64,000 nt of DNA from Nothopassalora personata (lineage: Eukaryota > Ascomycota > Dothideomycetes > Mycosphaerellales > Mycosphaerellaceae), in NCBI GenBank assembly GCA_033816765.1, contig CM066295.1, positions 496,001-560,000 on the forward strand, given 5' to 3'. Position 1 is the stretch's first letter. The number at the start of each line of letters is the position of its first letter. Shown here piece after piece: positions 40,240-51,640 of the stretch. Position numbers and translations under genes: made by a program. The notes under the pieces were generated by a model. The model was not told the DNA's origin and did no database searches. It worked only from the letters and a program-made list of their open reading frames with translations.

Positions 40240-43200
40240 TATCCTTTCTATTTAATAAGGTATCGCTAACCTTTCTTATCTAGGATTCTTTCGACTTCGA
40301 ATTCGTTTTCTACTTCCGGTTCGAAATAGAAGCTCTCCTAGTAAGGTGTTTCGGCGTCTACTAGTTCTAGCTTAGAGATATAGAAGACTAAGTGGATTTT
40401 AGCGTCTAGTAGTAGTCGTAGTCGATAGTTAACTAGTCCTACGACTTTATCGATTAAAAATAGTCCGACCTTAACGTAATCCAGTTTCTTAGTCTATCTT
40501 CTTATTCTCAAGTTTTTTATAAGGAGATAGACCTTATCCCCCTCTTTTAGTAGAGGTGCCATTTTTCTCGTGTCCTACCGTTATCGAGACAATTTTTATT
40601 ATGTATCTTCGATCGCCTTGCGTGTTTCTTTATGCACTTCCTTAAGAGTATCCGTCGTTACGATTACTCTTTCGGCTTATAGGTAAGATCTAGGTGCTCT
40701 AAATAGGTTAGGATCTTTACTAAAGTTCGTATAAAATAGTATCGTTAAAGTTATCTCTAATTTATGGTTGTTTAGTGCAATCTACGCTATTAGTAGTAAT
40801 GAAACCTAGTTGTCTTATACATAATTAATGTAGTGTCGTAGGTATTGTTCTAGCGTTTAATTTATCCTTTCAGTTTATCCGTCTGTTTCGGGATAGTATA
40901 CTATTAATAGCTTATGTTTAATTCCGATCGTTCCTATAAGCGTCTTCTAGTAATTTAATGTAAATAGCTTATCTCTATCCGTTTTAAACGCTTAAGGGAA
41001 TCCGTAGTATCGGATAAGTCTATCTAGTACGAGGTATCCGAGCTGCTCTACATTGTATGTCTCTAATGTAGGAATAAAGTGTACGTATTTCGTAAGTCTA
41101 TTAACTATAACTAGTATTATGTCGTATAGTTGCTTCGTAACTTAATCTCTTAACGGTAGGAGTTTCGTAATAAAGTCTATTATAACTTCGTCCTATAGTT
41201 TCGTCGGTAGTGTCCTAAACTGTAGGTAACCGTATTTTATATGTCTCGTAGCCTTGTTCCGTTAGTAGTGTACGTATTGTTTAATATAGCGTAACACCTT
41301 AAGTCTTATCTATAGGAATAAGAAACTGCGTTATATTAGGTCTATTGTTTTCGAAGTTCTAGGGTGTCTATAAATTAGTCCGTCGTAATGTTGTCGTATA
41401 CATTCTTCTTCTCGATCCTTAGGTACTTAGTATTTCCCTTACGATATAGGGAATTGTTTATCCTTATCGCCTAGTATCCGTACGATGTTATTAAATTCTC
41501 TCGTGTTTACACTAAGACTTCCGTCGAGGTTTATCTTTAATATTTTATGTTGCACTAGTTCTTTTCCTTCTATGTAGTCGCTTCTTTGGCTTAGCGCGTC
41601 GGCGCGGCTATTCTCTCGTCCTAGAGTATATTTAATTTCGAACTTATACTGTCCTAGTAGCTTCTACTAGCGGGCTTGCCTTCGGGTAAGTTCTTTCGTC
41701 GTCGTAAAGTACGTAAGATTCTTATAGTTAGAAAGAATCGTTAACTTCGGTAGGCCCTCGACATATACTCTCTAATGTTATATAGTAGTAATAATAGCTA
41801 GAAGCTCTTTGTTATAGATGTCGTAGTTCTATTCCGCTATAGTTATTTTCCGGGAGTAATAGGCTACTAGGTGTCTCTACCTATCGTGTATCTATATTAG
41901 ACATGCGCCTATTGCTATATTAGACGTATCGGTCTCGATGTAGACTTCCTTACTACTATTGAATAGTCGAAGCGTAGGGGCTAAAGCGTATTATTCTTTA
42001 AGTTTCTTAAATGCTTTAATCTATTCTTTTCCCTATTTCTAAGTAACGTCTTTTCTCGTAAGTATCGTTATTAGTGCTACTATCTTTACGTAGTCCTTAA
42101 TAAATTTCCGGTTATAGTTCACTAGTCTAAGGAATAATTGTACGTCCTTAACTGTCTTTAGTTCTAGCTATTCTCTAATTAACTATGTCTTTGTAGGGTC
42201 GATCGCTATCCCTATAGTACTAATAATAAAGCCTAAGAATTTAACTTCTTTCTTACATAATTCGCATTTCTCGGGTACTGTCTTAAATCCTAACTGCGTA
42301 AGTCGTTCGAAGACATCCTAGACTTGTCTTATATGTTCCTATAGGGATCCTTTCGTGTAAACTAGTATGTCGTCTATGTAGGCGATAACGCATACGTCGA
42401 GTAGGTCTCTAAGTGTTTCGTTAACAAGGTCCTAGTAGGATGCGGGTACGTTAGTTAATCCCATTAGTATAACTAAGAATTCGTAGAGTCCGTATCTTAT
42501 TCTAAAAGCGGTTTTCTATTCTTCTCCTTCTACTATTCGTATAGCATAGAAGGCATCTCGTAGGTTAATCTTCGTGTACTAGTCCGATCCGGTTAATCTA
42601 TCTTATACTTCTTCGATGTTAGGTAGCGGGTATCGGTTCTTAATTATAATCTCGTTTAACTTCCTATAGTCTTATACGAGTCGTAACTTCCCGTTTACTT
42701 TTAGAACGAACATGTATAGAGTTCCTATACTTAAGGTAGATCTTCTTATCTATCCTTTAGCTAGCTTCTCCTTTAGCTATTCTCGTAGGGTCTGTAGCTC
42801 TTTCTTAGACATTTAATATAGGGGTCCCTATAGAGGCTCTTTCCGTAGCTAAATGTTAATCTTATAATCCTATAGGCGGTACTTAGGTAAGACGGTTTTG
42901 CCTCTCTCCTCTTTAAAGAGTCGCGACTACTTACGATACTCCTTAGGAATACTTAACTCTAAGATATTAGTATTCTTCGATAGTACGTTACTTCTATTAC
43001 TTCTAGTAACTTCGTAATCCGGCGGCCCTACGCTAGTGTCTATCCCGGTCGAAGGTGGTTCTTCTATCCTTCTATTCGGCGTAAGCTATATCTCGTTTAG
43101 CTGTTTCCTTACCTTATCTATTAGTAAACGCTACTACTACGTAGGCTAAATGTCGATAACGCAATCGCATTCCCTAAATGTAAGTACTCCTCTTCTCTAG

Positions 43201-44794
43201 TCGATTACTAGATTATGCTTTCTTAACTAAGGTATACCTAATACTATGTTATAACTAGCTATATTAGTAACATCTAAGGTAATATTCTCGTAGTGCTATT
43301 AGATAGCTAGTAGCAATAGTGTCGTCTCCCATTCTACGCTAGGTAACGATAATCCGTTTACCGCGATTAACTCGTAACCCTATTTCTTCTTTAGGGTAGC
43401 TAACCCGTTCCTTCTTATAAAAGACTCGGAGATAAAATTCTCCGCTGCTCCTAAGTTGATTATAACACTAGTCTTGTGTCCGTTAACGATTACTTATATC
43501 TAGAAAACTATGTTTAATGTCGATGCGTAAGCCTAAGTATTATATAACTCCCTTTAGTCGCTTATTCCTAGGGAGCTAATCCTTTTCCCGAATAGTATAT
43601 AGTTTGCTATGCTTCGTGCCTAGAGGCTTCGGCTAGAACCTATTGCCCGTTACCCTATGTCTATACTTATAGTCTATTGCGTTCCTAGATCTTCTACGTT
43701 TCTAAGTAGAGTACGCGTACGTGTTATACTATGTTACGTAATTTATTCGATATAAATGTTCCTAACGGTATAAGATATCCGGTTCCTATTATTCGGCTTC
43801 CTATCGGTAGTCGTTCTATAACGGCGGTTACTAGATTCTCGGTTGTTTCTATAAGTGGGTATCCCTAGGCTATACCTCGTAGGGTGTCGAGTGTCTTATT
43901 AAACTTAATAGAGTGTAGCCTCCTTCGTCCGCCTATCTTAGGTAGGAATTCCTCGTGCCTTCTTTATAGGTAGATAATTATGTCGTATAGTTTCTTAGGT
44001 ATATCTACCGTAAAGGTAAGTTGTTCGTTATCGTCGTTAGTATCGCTCCCTTCTCCTTCGGAGGAATCTTCTTCGCTTAATTCTTCCAGATCCTAGTCTT
44101 CTTTAATAGTGTTTAGCTCGGTAGTTTCTTAACTTTCTTCCTATAGTTCTAGTAACTATAATCCGTTCTATTCAGGTCCTAATTTTCCTTATCGCTTCTA
44201 TCTTCGTCGAAGTAGGATTCGTCGATGTCTACTTCTTAGAGCGTAGCGTTTTGTCTATGCGCCGGTCCTAGGGTTCCTCGTAGTTACTAAGGCTAATACC
44301 CTACGCCTAACTTCGCGGCGTAGTAAACTTAATACGAGTCTTAGTAATAGAATCGCTAATAAAGGCTTCTATAACTATTTCGAGACTTGGATTCGATCTC
44401 GTAGTCGACTCTTCGTGTTATTATATTAAACTGTCGTAGTCAGTTCTTTGTATTAAATAGAATAACTACTATTTACTACCTATAGTATCCTCCTCGTCCT
44501 TCTAAGGGATCTAGGAGAGGCGTCGTGCTTCCGTTACTAGCTCTCTCCCTTACTCTCTAAGTATAGTCGGTATCTCCTCGAGATCTAACGCTACTCTTAG
44601 ATTTACTAGTTCGGGGTTGCATTATATTAAATTGCTCGCGGCGCACTATATTCTTACCGCGGCAATCCCGTACTATGTAACCTTCCTTACTATAGGTATA
44701 GTATATAAGTTTTCCTTTTCCTTTAAAGGGCTTTCCGTAGCCCCTACTCTTATCGATCCTCCGTCCTCGTTAGGTAACGTCTAGTTCCATTATC
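40240..44794 (-). pseudogene. Gag-pol of element C with chromodomain, RIP-degraded, 5' end missing
   Basis: The chromodomain (FEVERILDKKG, then RYLIK, then KGYDKLDNT) lies near 40320-40240. RT is near 42710-42100 with an intact catalytic YIDDI at about 42385-42365. Protease and gag lie to the right, ending near the zinc-knuckle region at about 44700. The frame has many TAG/TAA from RIP. Gag is interrupted by the telomere. Confidence 0.85.
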
Positions 44795-44974
44795 TAGGGT
44801 TAGGGTTAGGGTTAGGGTTAGGGTTAGGGTTAGGGTTAGGGTTAGGGTTAGGGTTAGGGTTAGGGTTAGGGTTAGGGTTAGGGTTAGGGTTAGGGTTAGG
44901 GTTAGGGTTAGGGTTAGGGTTAGGGTTAGGGTTAGGGTTAGGGTTAGGGTTAGGGTTAGGGTTAGGGTTAGGGT
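44795..44974 (+). repeat. Telomere repeat array (TTAGGG), 30 units
   Basis: 180 bp of perfect TAGGGT units with the G-rich strand running 5' to 3' to the right, the orientation of a right-hand chromosome end. It is followed immediately by the assembly gap. Confidence 0.97.
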
Positions 44975-45074
44975 NNNNNNNNNNNNNNNNNNNNNNNNNN
45001 NNNNNNNNNNNNNNNNNNNNNNNNNNNNNNNNNNNNNNNNNNNNNNNNNNNNNNNNNNNNNNNNNNNNNNNNNN
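44975..45074. other. Assembly gap of exactly 100 N
   Basis: The round size is the usual placeholder for a gap of unknown length. Since a telomere ends on its left, the join to the sequence on the right is doubtful. Confidence 0.98.
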
Positions 45075-45555
45075 AGCTCATCAGAGCGTTGGCTTTGACG
45101 GACGCGGTGGCGCCGGTGAAGATGAGGGTTGGTGGGTACTGCGCCCCCTTGTCCTCTGCATGCTTCAACAGTAATGGCAGTGCATTCTGCGAGAAGATAA
45201 ATGCGCCTTTTACGGAGACTTCATGACCCTGTTGGAATTCTTCCACACTCTGTTCCAGGATCCCTTTCCGGACGAAGTTGCCAGAGGCATTGAAGATTGC
45301 TGCCGCTGCTGGGGCATCGCCGTATTCTTGTCTTATTTTGGAGAAGGCGTTCTTTACGGACTCCTCGGAGGAGACGTCGGTGCTGATTCCGATGGCTTTT
45401 CCGCCATTGCTGTTGATCTCTTGCGCGAGAGATTCGTAGTTCTCGGCGGAGCGGGCAAGAAGCACGACTGGGTAGGATTTGGAGAAGCGCCGGGCTACTG
45501 CTGCGCCGGTTCCAGGACCGACGCCCGCGACTATGGCGATGGCTTTGGTGGTCAT
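45075..45555 (-). CDS. Short-chain dehydrogenase/reductase, 3' part lost in the gap
   Basis: The start chosen is ATG at 45555-45553 (MTTKAIAIVAG); the frame is open further upstream but those residues are low-complexity and unlike the family. About 160 residues remain. The cofactor-binding Gly motif is VAGVGPGTGAAVARRF (residues 9-24), then LLARSAENY, a Ser/Thr-rich DVSSEESVKNAF segment that fits the D-V position after beta-4, and FNASGNF in the place of the family NAG motif. The catalytic Tyr-x3-Lys would lie beyond residue 150 and falls in the gap. It is likely an NAD(P)-dependent oxidoreductase of the cytosol; the substrate cannot be told. Ordinary base composition, no sign of RIP. Confidence 0.8.
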
Positions 45556-45824
45556 GGTTGTTGTTACGGGTGTGAGGTGGAGGGAGAGTTGGGTTATGCG
45601 GGGATGAGTGGTGGAAGACAGGTTGATGGTGGGTGTGGTGGAGATATTGGGGTGGTATGAGGGAGAGGTTGAGTACGAGGTGACTTGCCTATAAGAATGT
45701 AAAGCTGTGGTGGAGCTCGATGAGATGAGGTCACTGCTACCCCGGTTGAAGGATCGGACCATTAGTCTTTCCGTGACGGACAGGTTTCGATGTTGTTCAC
45801 ACGGTCGAGGCGACGACGCTGAGT

Positions 45825-46538
45825 TCAATTGCTTTGTGCTTTGCTACCCGTATCTATAACGTTCTCACGCAACGCCACACAGCAACTATGAAGATGAGGC
45901 ACCCTGCCGCCCGAACCATTCGCGAGCCTTCCACCAGGGCAGTACGTGCTAATCTGGAACGTGTCCACAGCCCAAGCAATGCTGTTGAACTCGAACAGGG
46001 ACTTGTAAATCTGGCCGTTTCTATCTAAGTACAGCTTTTGGATGCCACTGACCGGGTATCGCCCACTGCCAACGACAGTCAATTCCCACGACCAGATAAT
46101 GACCGTGCCTGCGCAAAGGATTTCCTTCGTCTTGAGGCCATCGTATGGCGGTGGCTTGAAAGTGTTGGCTCGCTGGATGTTGCTGATCCACTCTGTGCGG
46201 TTATTGGACTCTGGTGTGCCGTCGAGCTGCGAGAGGAGATTAGCACCGAGTCGATCCGTCTTGGGGAAGCAGCGTACAGGTTCACCGAGTAGCGAGCGAA
46301 CAGACTCGCTGAAGTCTTGGTAGTTGGGTGCAATGATCTGTTGGGCGAGCTGGTATGGCGTCTTGCCGTTGTATGAGTCGTTGCGGAGGATTGATGCATA
46401 TTTGTCGATGATCACGCCGGCGTTCTGGCAGGCTTGCTGATCACGACCACCGCCGTGGTCGACGCCACCGTACCTGGGAGGTGAGAGTGATGTTGCTGCA
46501 GCGAGAGCGCCGAGGGAGAGCGTGAGGAGGAACTTCAT
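45825..46538 (-). CDS. Secreted NTF2-like domain protein
   Basis: 237 residues starting at ATG 46538. Residues 1-16 (MKFLLTLSLGALAAAT) form a signal peptide. The mature part begins with a variable Gly-rich stretch, then CQNAGVIIDKYASILRN, QLAQQIIAPNYQDFSESV and WELTVVGSGRYPVSGIQKLY, which I associate with the NTF2-like/SnoaL-like cone fold found in many small secreted fungal proteins. Several Cys could form disulfides. No catalytic role can be assigned; such proteins are often studied as candidate effectors, but nothing here proves it. The last 40 residues after FNSIAWAVDT look less like the family and could hide an unspliced intron. The SDR gene lies 270 bp downstream on the same strand. Confidence 0.75.
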   Translation of the reverse strand: MKFLLTLSLGALAAATSLSPPRYGGVDHGGGRDQQACQNAGVIIDKYASILRNDSYNGKTPYQLAQQIIAPNYQDFSESVRSLLGEPVRCFPKTDRLGANLLSQLDGTPESNNRTEWISNIQRANTFKPPPYDGLKTKEILCAGTVIIWSWELTVVGSGRYPVSGIQKLYLDRNGQIYKSLFEFNSIAWAVDTFQISTYCPGGRLANGSGGRVPHLHSCCVALRENVIDTGSKAQSN

Positions 46539-46793
46539 GGTATGGATCTTATGATCTCAGCTGCGGACGAAATTGGTCGCGGAGAGATGATATCGACAAC
46601 ATGAAGGCGGAAGAATGGCTGCACCTCTTATATTCCATCTTCTGGGCGGCAGCTCGTGCCATGTGAGGACACTGCACCGCATCATGGCAACAAAATTTCG
46701 TCGCCATCTCAAAGCTTCGAGGCTGACTTGACGAGCTTGAATTAATAGAGTTGCTACATGAAACTCGGAAGCGGATGAAGCGCAATTTAACTA
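46539..46793. other. Upstream region of the NTF2-like gene
   Basis: Normal composition, not RIPped. No clear TATA box. It ends at the TA target site of element D. Confidence 0.5.
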
Positions 46794-46998
46794 TTCGAGT
46801 GAGCAAAAGGGTCGGGACTGCGGGGATTCGGACCTACCCAGTTAGTTAGCAAATCGATCTTGAGCCTCCCATACCTTATTATCGTTGTATCTCTTCATTT
46901 TGAAGCCTTAGTACCACCAGTTTTGCCAGAAATAAGGTGTTGTTGCTCGCTCTATCCAGCGCACTCGTTGTCTACGTGTCCGGAGCCTTCGCCGTCGT

Positions 46999-47123
46999 TG
47001 CGCGACCCCCTATAGCGCCATTATCCGTCCAAGATCAGAACCTTATTTAATAGTGTCTCGAAGACGATTAGGCTAGACCTGCAGTAGTTCAGTTGTTGTT
47101 AGCAGATAACAGGGGGTCGCGCA
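46999..47123. repeat. 13-bp perfect inverted repeat pair inside element D
   Basis: TGCGCGACCCCCT at 46999-47011 and its complement at 47111-47123. It could be an old small TIR element or subterminal transposase-binding sites. Confidence 0.5.
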
Positions 47124-48035
47124 GTGCTATCTAGTTGCGAATCAAGCGCTTTAAAGAGACTAGAACAGTATAGCTAGCTAAGGGCGGTAGACCACGGTTA
47201 ATCGAACCATATATACGCGACTGGTTACTAGATCTAGTCGTAGAAAAGAGCACATATTAGGCCGAGGAATTGGTGTACTTCTTACACGCTGAATTCGGTG
47301 TTCTCGTGTCGAAATAGACTATAAGTCGACTACTAGGCAGTAAGGACTTTACGAAGAAGAAGATCTTACGCATTACGGAGTAGCGTAACCCTATGGTGAG
47401 GGCGATGTTCGAAGGCCTGTTACAGCAACATAAGGAGGACTAATTGGTGTATATCGATAAGACATACTATAGTAATAAGCTAGCCTATCGGACACGTAGT
47501 TAGAGTCCTCGAGGCATGCCGGTATACGATCCTTAACACCTTTACTACAGCGAGCGATTTACCGTGTTGCCGGTATATAGTGTTAAGGGATATCTAGCGA
47601 ATCCGCTAATTAAGCCTAGTAGCGTAAAGAAGGTAGATTTCATCGAATAGTTAATGCTATACGTGCTACCGTAGTGTAGCCGCTACCCTACGCCACGGTT
47701 AGTCATTGTTATAGACAACTGCGTAACATACGATCGTGTCGATATCGAAGCTATATGTTAAGAGGCTAGCGTAAGGATACTGTTTCTACCGCCGTACTTA
47801 CCGGATTATAATCTAATTAAGAAGACGTTTCGCTTACTAAAAAGGTGGATTAGGCAGCATGCTTATATAATGCCGGAGTATAGTGAACATAACTAGTAGG
47901 CTAAGTTCAAGGTGTTTCTTAAGGCGGCCTATAAAGACTAGTCGCACGGCATCGACTATAGCGCGATCTTTCGCAGTTGTTACGTTCTTAAGGAGGGCTA
48001 TACGGTCGATCCGGCGCTTTTAACGATAGATTTGT
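47120..48035 (+). pseudogene. Tc1/mariner-type DDE transposase, RIP-degraded
   Basis: Read through TAG stops. It contains VYIDKTYYSNK (first Asp, about 47450-47480), SPRGMPVYDP, FTVLPVYSVKGYL, VIVIDNCVTYD (second Asp, about 47705-47735), and LPPYLPDYNLIKKTF (about 47792-47836), which corresponds to the LPPYSPDLNPIE motif of the DDE_3 superfamily. The Glu expected after PI is now Lys, a change RIP can make on the other strand. The N-terminal helix-turn-helix part is only partly visible. Inactive. Confidence 0.78.
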
Positions 48036-48861
48036 AATGAATAAGGTAGAAGTTAATACGGTAAATCTAGCGTAAGTTGTATTAAGTTAGTTAGAGTTGT
48101 AGTAGCCGCGATATTAACCTTACTATCGCTAGTACTTTATCTAAAGCTACAGTTACGGCTTGCCCCGGCTAGCGCGCTTTACGGCGATCCGCTAGGCTTC
48201 GCGCAACACACGAAGGTGTTGTAACGACATATGTATTCATTTTAAACGCGCAATCATCTTAAATATGTCGTCGGTAAATTATAAAAAAACCGCTTGTTTA
48301 TATCTACTATAGTTATGTTAATCTCGAATCGTCTTATAAAAAGTTATGCCCTAAAGCCGTACCTTAGTCGTAGTTCGAGCTAGAGTTGAAGTTACAAGCT
48401 TACTAGCTAGGGTCTAAAACAATAGATTTTAAGAACTCGACAACTATAGTAGCTACGAACGTAATTATTTTTTTATTTTATACGCACTACACTTAATCGA
48501 TGCGTGAAACGTATTTCATAATAAAGAGTTGTGTTGTGCGGTGCTAGTGTAGCTACGAAGATGCAAAAAGCCGGCTTCGCGCTAGTGTCGGGCTTACCCG
48601 TTAGGGTCTAGATAGGTCTTAGCTCCCTAGTTAATGCCTCGAGGCTACGCTTATAACACTATAGCTAGCCTACCCTATGAGAATAACATAACTATAACCA
48701 CTGGAGAAATATACATTGTATGCTCACTATATATTTCGATACCGCTAAAGAAGCTCGTATTGTCCGTTTGTTTATATGATTTTTTTCTATGTCGTAGTAA
48801 TGCGAGAAACATCTTAAATCTAGCAAGCCGTAACGCTACCTCATGACCCTACAATAGCGTA
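48036..48861. other. AT-rich intergenic region of element D
   Basis: No gene seen. It contains GATCCGCTAGGCTTCGCGC near 48186 and several A/T runs. A short frame at 48634-48846 has no supporting features. Confidence 0.4.
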
Positions 48862-51042
48862 CCCTTAACTTACAAATAGGCCGTCGTTACTGCTTATTAA
48901 CTAAGCGATATCCCTAGCACCTTTAGTAGCGATATATCGCGGCAACTGCTTATAGATTACGTCTCTTATACCCTTCTGTTTAATAAGCTTTACTAACTTA
49001 CTATCCGTCTCTTTCTTTAGTATTAAGAGGGTGTAGAACTCCTTAAATAGCTTCTCCTTTATAGTAAGGATTGCCGGAGCTATATTACTGTTACGTTTAG
49101 CTATCTAGTTATAGAAAGAGCGCACTTCTTAGCGTGTTTCTATGTTGATGCCCTAAGGCGGCGGAGACGATTTATCGTATCGTTATTAAGTTAGATAAGG
49201 AGTCAGATAGTTAGTTAGATAAGCTAGTAACGTTACTAAGGGTAATTAAGGTAGCTAGCTACTATAATATTACGGTATCATAGGCGGATACTAATAGCTA
49301 TAATATAGTAGTACCGGAGGTACTGCGGACGGCGTAGATGCTACAATAGGTTCACTACCTACTATCGACGGTGTTAGCGTGTCGTTAGGTGAGTTATTCT
49401 TACTTCTCCTTAGTATAGAAGTCTTATACATGCCTCTAACTTTAACTGCAATATTAGAAGGCATTATAGATAGTAGAACCTTAGCTACGCCGTCCTTACT
49501 AGATTCACGTGCTACCTTAATGCGTCTATACTATTCTTGCATGTGACCGCCTTTAATAGCATAGTGCTTACCTTCCTTAATAAGATAGCCTATTAGACCA
49601 GTGCCCTTAGACTTCTTATTATTGTACTACTTGTCTTCGTAGCGATGCATAACTAGGAGCTTCTAATAGTCCTTACGTGTTATTAGTGTCTTGTCGAACG
49701 CGTTAATAATAGCTATGTTAGCCTTCGTAGTTTGCTTCTTATTTAGCTGCTTCGTAGTAGGCTCCGGTTATAAGGACTCTTCGAATGTCTCTTACGGTAA
49801 CAGCGGTAGCGACGAGCCTAGTACAGTAGGTACGTTAGTCTATTTCTTAGTAATATAGAGTGTTATAGAACGCTTTATGTTCTACTATAACTTAAGGAAG
49901 GGTTCTACATTAATCGTGAAGTTAATAGACTTAGTAAGTTTAAACTAGTTAGTATCTACTACGTAGCCGTGCTTCTTAGCCTTAAGTAACGCTAGCCTTA
50001 ATAACATGAAGTATTACATGCCCTTAGAGTCTACGTATACCTTCGCTTAATGCTCTAACTTCCTTATAAGCCTAGTAATAGCACTAATATCGCTATAGTA
50101 GATGCTACTAATAGGGGGAAGTTCCTTCTTATTAAACACAACTGTTAACTTAACACGGACTAGATCTAATTACGGCGTTAATGGAGCTAGCGTTGCTAAG
50201 GGTCGTAGCGTTACTAAAGGCCGAGTAGCGATTAAGGGTGCGGGTGTTACCGTAATAGACTTAGCTCTAGTTAATGAAATAATAGGTTCTTTCGGCGGCG
50301 ATGGTAGACGCATTTCTTAACCGTTTAACTTGCTTCTTAATAGGGCGACATACTGCGATTGTGTAGATGATACCTATGTTTTTCTAGACTTCTTAGGCTT
50401 CTTAGTTAATAGTTCCTTACTAGGTAGAGCTAGCCTCTTTTCCGCTGTTAGAGGGGTCGGTTATTAAGGCTTAATCGACGTAGTAACAACTAGCTGCTTA
50501 CTAAGCTTCAACTTCACCGGCTTCGCGCTACTAGCCACGGGTGTCGCGTATGCCTCAGAGCCTGATTTAGCCGTGTTTTTCGCTAGTTCTAATACACCCT
50601 GCCTAAGCTAAGTCTCTGCTAGGGCAGCCATTCTTCGAGTATGCATTCTACGCTAATAATCCTTATCTAAATCGTCGCTCGTGTCGTCCTTAAGCCAGCG
50701 CAACTGGTTACGTTGTAATGCGTCTTCTACAGGATCGTAGGACTGCCTAGGAGTAGGTAGTTCTTAATTAGACTCTAATAGCTCTTCCTCGTACTTAAAC
50801 TATGTCTCCGGAGGCAGCGGTGGCAGCGAGAAGTCGCACAACTGTGTGTTCGTGAAGCCCTGAGTCTCGGCGATAGTGCGTGTTGCGTAGCCAGGAGGCA
50901 ATGGAGGTAGTGAGGAACGGGTAAGATCGTGTATCTTCGAGGTATGCGCCGGGGGTGTTAGTGGGCTGAAATCTGGACCTTTTGGACTACTTTTTCTTTC
51001 TGTGGCCTTAGACAACGTAGTACAATCGGAATATGTAGTCAT
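48862..51042 (-). pseudogene. Second gene of element D, unknown family, RIP-degraded except its start
   Basis: ATG at 51042. The first 80 codons are open and un-RIPped (MTTYSDCTTLSKATERKSS, proline-rich, with a repeated LPPLPP). After a TAG the same frame continues for about 640 further codons broken by TAG/TAA, ending near 48862. Readable parts include QRNQLRWLKDDTSDDLD, KLLVMHRYEDK, GLIGYLIKEGKHYAIKGGHM and RDVIYKQLPRY. Alternating disordered and charged helical parts are seen. I recognise no domain. It converges on the transposase and lies within the TIRs, so it could be an accessory transposition protein or cargo. Confidence 0.55.
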
Positions 51043-51159
51043 TTGTGTGTGTAGAGGTCGTTATTGTGGTGCGCTATGTGTAGGAAGTTTCTATGTAATT
51101 ACGCTGAGACATGGGTTACCCTACATGGAGGAGTCCCGACCCTTTTGCTCGCTTGAATA

Positions 51160-51640
51160 GGGACCGAGCAGCATGAAGCGCCGAGAGTGACAGCACGCCG
51201 AAGAAGCTCAACGACAAGCTCAATGCCAAGAGTTGGACTAATTGGCTTCACAGCGCCAGGCTGTAAGAGACGCTGGCGGCTTCATTGATGATAACGAGTT
51301 TTAGCGGATCGCGCAACCCTCTGCTGCACTGTCCCATCACCAAATCCATCGACAATGATCATGAAATCCTAACCTTTCATCTGTGGATCACAAATTTGGT
51401 ATTTTAGAATAGTTTCAACGGCGGCCGTTGGCACTAAAGTCCGGTGTTCGACAGCAAGTTTGCCACGGAGTCCAGAGTGCTGATTACGGTCTGCCATTTG
51501 TTGTGAATCAGGTGACCAAGGTCTATGTTAGTCAGGACTTGGCACACACACACTATATCACACTGTTTTCTGTAGCTAGATAGTCTCACACCTTGTGGCA
51601 ATTCATAAGGGTTACTAATCTACCCTATCGTTTCAATCTA
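51160..51640. other. Non-RIPped unique sequence between element D and the Copia element
   Basis: About 400 bp of ordinary composition without a convincing ORF. The RIP signature starts again near 51600. Confidence 0.5.

Larger units (their letters stand above)
39030..44794 (-). mobile_element. Element C: chromodomain Ty3/Gypsy retrotransposon, RIP-degraded, cut by the telomere
   Basis: The 3' LTR is at about 39030-39390; the 5' LTR and the start of gag are missing. Minus orientation is shown by the polypurine tract after 39390 and by pol. It is collinear with element A but clearly diverged. At 44794 the sequence changes directly into telomere repeats, about 800 bp of gag plus the whole 5' LTR being absent compared with A. 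The element inserted into SNF2 copy 2 after CCCTCTATC. Confidence 0.88.
46794..51157. mobile_element. Element D: TIR DNA transposon with TA target duplication and two convergent genes
   Basis: The terminal inverted repeats are about 26 bp: TTCGAGTGAGCAAAAGG with GTCGGGACT at 46794-46819, matched by the complement at 51132-51157 with two differences. TA lies directly outside both ends (46792-46793 and 51158-51159). The interior holds a Tc1/mariner-type DDE transposase on the plus strand and a second gene on the minus strand. The middle is strongly RIPped, whereas roughly the first 270 and last 600 bp are not. The TA duplication fits Tc1/mariner, though a second gene is unusual for that group; a mariner nested in another TA-targeting element is an alternative. 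Confidence 0.75.

Noticed and set aside
45223..45660. A 145-codon frame opposite the SDR gene
   Set aside because: Gly/Val-rich shadow of the SDR coding frame; the SDR motifs on the other strand are clear.
46549..46806. An 85-codon frame upstream of the NTF2-like gene
   Set aside because: It runs into the TIR of element D, is low-complexity and rich in Ser, and has no partner feature.
51300..51320. GCGGATCGCGCAACC near 51305 as a partner of the inverted repeats at 46999 and 48190
   Set aside because: Only about 9 bases are shared and the site lies outside the TIRs of element D.
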